Below are positions 62,350 to 64,000 of a stretch of 64,000 bases of DNA, piece by piece. The notes below the pieces were generated by a model that had not been told where the DNA came from, searched no databases, and saw only the letters and a list, made by a program, of their open reading frames with translations. Made by a program: the position numbers and the translations under genes. The first letter of the stretch is position 1; each line of letters opens with the position of its first letter. The stretch is from Bradyrhizobium sp. NFR13 (GTDB lineage: Bacteria; Pseudomonadota; Alphaproteobacteria; Rhizobiales; Xanthobacteraceae): assembly GCF_900114605.1 (NCBI RefSeq), contig NZ_FOTP01000010.1, forward strand, positions 169,565-233,564, given 5' to 3'.

Positions 62350-62365
62350 TGGACAGGAACGCCGC

Positions 62366-63088
62366 ATGTGCAATCTCTATTCGATGACGAAGAACCAGGA
62401 CGCAATCCGGCGGCTATTCAATTTCGACGTCGACAGCACGGGCAATCTCCCGGCGATGTCCGGCATCTTTCCGGACTACCCGGCGCCGATCGTGCGCAAC
62501 ATGACGGGCGGCACTGAACTGGCACTCGCGCGCTGGGGCATGCCATCATCCCAATTCGCGCAGATGCAGGCCGCAAAGAAGCGCGCGGCCAAGCTCCAGG
62601 ACAAAGGGATGCAGATCGACTTCAAGGAGCTGCTGCGGATGGAGCCCGATAGCGGGACGACCAACATTCGCAACCTCGACAGCAAGCACTGGAAGCGCTG
62701 GCTAGGGGTAGAGTCACGGTGCCTGGTGCCGTTCACGTCCTTCAGCGAGTTCAACAAAGCCGAAGGCGGCGACATCTGGTTTGCTCTAGACGAGACCAGA
62801 CCTCTGGCATTCTTCGCGGGAATCTGGACGAACTGGACCTCGGTGCGGAAGGTCAAAGAAGGCGAAACGACAAACGACCTCTTTGCTTTTCTAACCACCG
62901 AACCGAACGCCGAAGTCGGCGCAATCCACCCGAAAGCCATGCCGGTTATCCTCACAACGCCCGAGGAGACAAGAGCCTGGATGAATGCGCCGACGGAAGA
63001 GGCGACGCAGCTACAGCGCCCTCTCCCCGACGGCGCACTTAAAATTATCGCTCGCGGCAAAAAGAAAGACGAAGCGCCTATCATATGA
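62366..63088 (+). CDS. SRAP domain protein (YedK/HMCES), abasic-site crosslinking
   Basis: A 240-residue SOS-response-associated protein. Cys2 directly after the start Met (MCNLYS) is the residue that crosslinks to abasic sites in single-stranded DNA. Other active-site positions are visible: Asn100-x-Arg102 in TTNIRNL, Glu128 in FSEF and His188 in HPKAMPVIL. AGGAACGCCGC precedes ATG 62366; upstream in-frame starts would bury the Cys2. It shields abasic sites during replication. The gene lies in the set headed by a LexA box, which fits its role. Confidence 0.92.
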   Translation: MCNLYSMTKNQDAIRRLFNFDVDSTGNLPAMSGIFPDYPAPIVRNMTGGTELALARWGMPSSQFAQMQAAKKRAAKLQDKGMQIDFKELLRMEPDSGTTNIRNLDSKHWKRWLGVESRCLVPFTSFSEFNKAEGGDIWFALDETRPLAFFAGIWTNWTSVRKVKEGETTNDLFAFLTTEPNAEVGAIHPKAMPVILTTPEETRAWMNAPTEEATQLQRPLPDGALKIIARGKKKDEAPII

Positions 63089-63417
63089 ATAAGCAGTTCG
63101 AGAAATTCGTCAAAGACCGCCCCTACGCCAAGCCAGAAGCAGCCGCAGCACGTCTATTGGAGATCGCCAAGGCCATCGGCGCCGACCGGAGAGGCATGAT
63201 CCCGGTCGGTGCATGGAACGCGACCTTTCTCAATCGGGACAAGGCCACCGCGGCCGAATACGCTCTTGGCCGGGATCATCTCATCGCAGCCGGCCTCATC
63301 GTGATGCACGGCAGCGGCGGTTACATCATGTGGGGACCGAACTGCGACCCAGCAGACCGCACAGAGATGGGTGCAGAGTTTAAGTTGCCTGCCGCCTCGC
63401 TAGGGCTTAGCGCTTAG
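63085..63417 (+). CDS. Hypothetical protein downstream of SRAP
   Basis: 110 residues, overlaps the SRAP gene by ATGA. Basic N-terminus, MIPVGAWNATFLNRDKATAAEY then a glycine-rich end (GSGGYIMWGPN). Resembles a small winged-helix-like fold but no family was recognised. Confidence 0.6.
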   Translation: MNKQFEKFVKDRPYAKPEAAAARLLEIAKAIGADRRGMIPVGAWNATFLNRDKATAAEYALGRDHLIAAGLIVMHGSGGYIMWGPNCDPADRTEMGAEFKLPAASLGLSA

Positions 63418-63424
63418 GCGTGAC

Positions 63425-63691
63425 CTAAAGCCGACCGGGCTCGATGCTATTCGACCGGATTCTCTCCTTGTAATAGTTTAGCGCGAAAAGGCGCAGAGCC
63501 GACGACAGGTTAGATCCCTCGCGGCCACCAGCAACGGCATTAATGAGTTCGGTCAATGGCTGTTCGCGCTCGGCAGCAATTTCCTTAATGGATTCCCAAA
63601 ATTCATCTTCGAGACTTACGCTGGTCTTGTGGCCGTCGATCATGACTGACCGCTTGCGGATCGCGGTCGAAGACTCATCAGGGCGCTCCAC
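63425..63691 (-). CDS. Ribbon-helix-helix domain protein
   Basis: 88 residues. A ribbon-helix-helix core begins at RSVMIDGHKTSVSLEDEFW and continues through ELINAVAGGREGSNLSSALRLFALNYYK, as in the RHH_4 family of alphaproteobacteria. Probable DNA-binding protein. It starts one base after the lysine-rich gene stop and is co-transcribed with it. Confidence 0.8.
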   Translation of the reverse strand: MERPDESSTAIRKRSVMIDGHKTSVSLEDEFWESIKEIAAEREQPLTELINAVAGGREGSNLSSALRLFALNYYKERIRSNSIEPGRL

Positions 63692-63937
63692 TTATTTTTT
63701 CTCCCGTCGAACTCCCTTGAATTTCTTCGCCACTGTCGTCTTCTTAGCCGTCTTCTTTTTCGCGGCCGCGGCTTTCTTCGGAGCAGACTTCTTGGCCTTC
63801 TTGATCGCCATGAACTCGCCTGACGTCTTGTCCCGCTTGGTCCAGGTGGTAGCTCCGCCCATCGTCGTCTTTGTCTGGCTGCGCTTTTTCACTGCGCCCT
63901 TGCGAGCATTGTCACCCGTCGGTTTGTTGGTGGCCAT
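63692..63937 (-). CDS. Lysine/alanine-rich histone H1-like protein
   Basis: 81 residues. The C-terminal half is a run of Lys/Ala (KKAKKSAPKKAAAAKKKTAK) of the histone-H1-like DNA-compaction type; the N-terminal half contains TMGGATTWTKRDKTSGEFM. GGGAGTGAAAG precedes ATG 63937. Forms an operon with the ribbon-helix-helix gene. Confidence 0.7.
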   Translation of the reverse strand: MATNKPTGDNARKGAVKKRSQTKTTMGGATTWTKRDKTSGEFMAIKKAKKSAPKKAAAAKKKTAKKTTVAKKFKGVRREKK

Positions 63938-64000
63938 CTTTCACTCCCTAATATCGCACCGCCTAAAGCAAAAACACGATTCAAACCAATAGGTTCCGGA

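Noticed and set aside
63403..63420. GCTTAGCGCTTAGGCG as the far attachment site matching AGCACTTAGCG at 54182/54251
   Set aside because: Only about eight bases in common and no integrase or tRNA nearby; chance similarity is more likely.

Overview
The window reads as chromosome of an alphaproteobacterium of the Nitrobacteraceae (Bradyrhizobium / Rhodopseudomonas / Afipia / Tardiphaga group). The grounds are the GC-rich coding style, the cycHJKL cytochrome c maturation genes, glnE behind a histidine kinase, many Bug/TctC-type binding proteins, a LexA box of the alphaproteobacterial GTTC-N7-GTTC form and small proteins typical of this group. The genus is inference. No tRNA, rRNA, insertion sequence, integrase or CRISPR array was seen.

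Layout. 1-5.1 kb: a crotonase-like gene cut by the left edge, an alpha/beta hydrolase, a NitT/TauT-type ABC importer and a cyclase-family hydrolase, with two copies of a palindromic operator between the divergent transcripts. 5.4-6.7 kb: nicotinate phosphoribosyltransferase. 6.8-20.9 kb: an oxalate catabolism locus with an ADP-forming-type acyl-CoA synthetase, a GntR regulator, oxalyl-CoA decarboxylase, formyl-CoA transferase, a 45-residue protein, a TctCBA transporter, two tandem oxalate/formate-type MFS carriers and a CBS-domain protein. One inverted repeat, TGGCAT-N5-ATRCCA, lies in front of seven transcription units here and nearly always directly follows a TTG-type -35 hexamer, so the locus looks like one regulon under the GntR protein. 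21-25.3 kb: a three-subunit molybdenum hydroxylase (PaoABC type) with a MarR regulator and a candidate operator. 25.5-35 kb: two oxidoreductases, a PAS histidine kinase, an orphan Bug protein, a TonB-dependent receptor and a Vgb-like propeller protein; the last two share a 96-bp upstream block.

35.3-52.5 kb, mostly minus strand: an apparent ancestral string cycH-cycJ-cycK-cycL-degP-response regulator-histidine kinase-glnE, interrupted twice. A GntR/amidohydrolase/Bug/CMD catabolic module lies between cycL and degP. A winged-helix-TPR regulator plus an NmrA-like oxidoreductase lies between the response regulator and its likely kinase.

52.7-64 kb: a conserved 459-residue protein, then an accessory region. 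It opens with ten tightly packed small plus-strand genes of phage-like style (54.3-57.2 kb) behind an unusual nested repeat. Many very small membrane, zinc-ribbon and hypothetical genes follow. A LexA box then heads five plus-strand genes that include an SRAP (YedK/HMCES) abasic-site protein. A ribbon-helix-helix protein and a lysine-rich histone-H1-like protein close the window.
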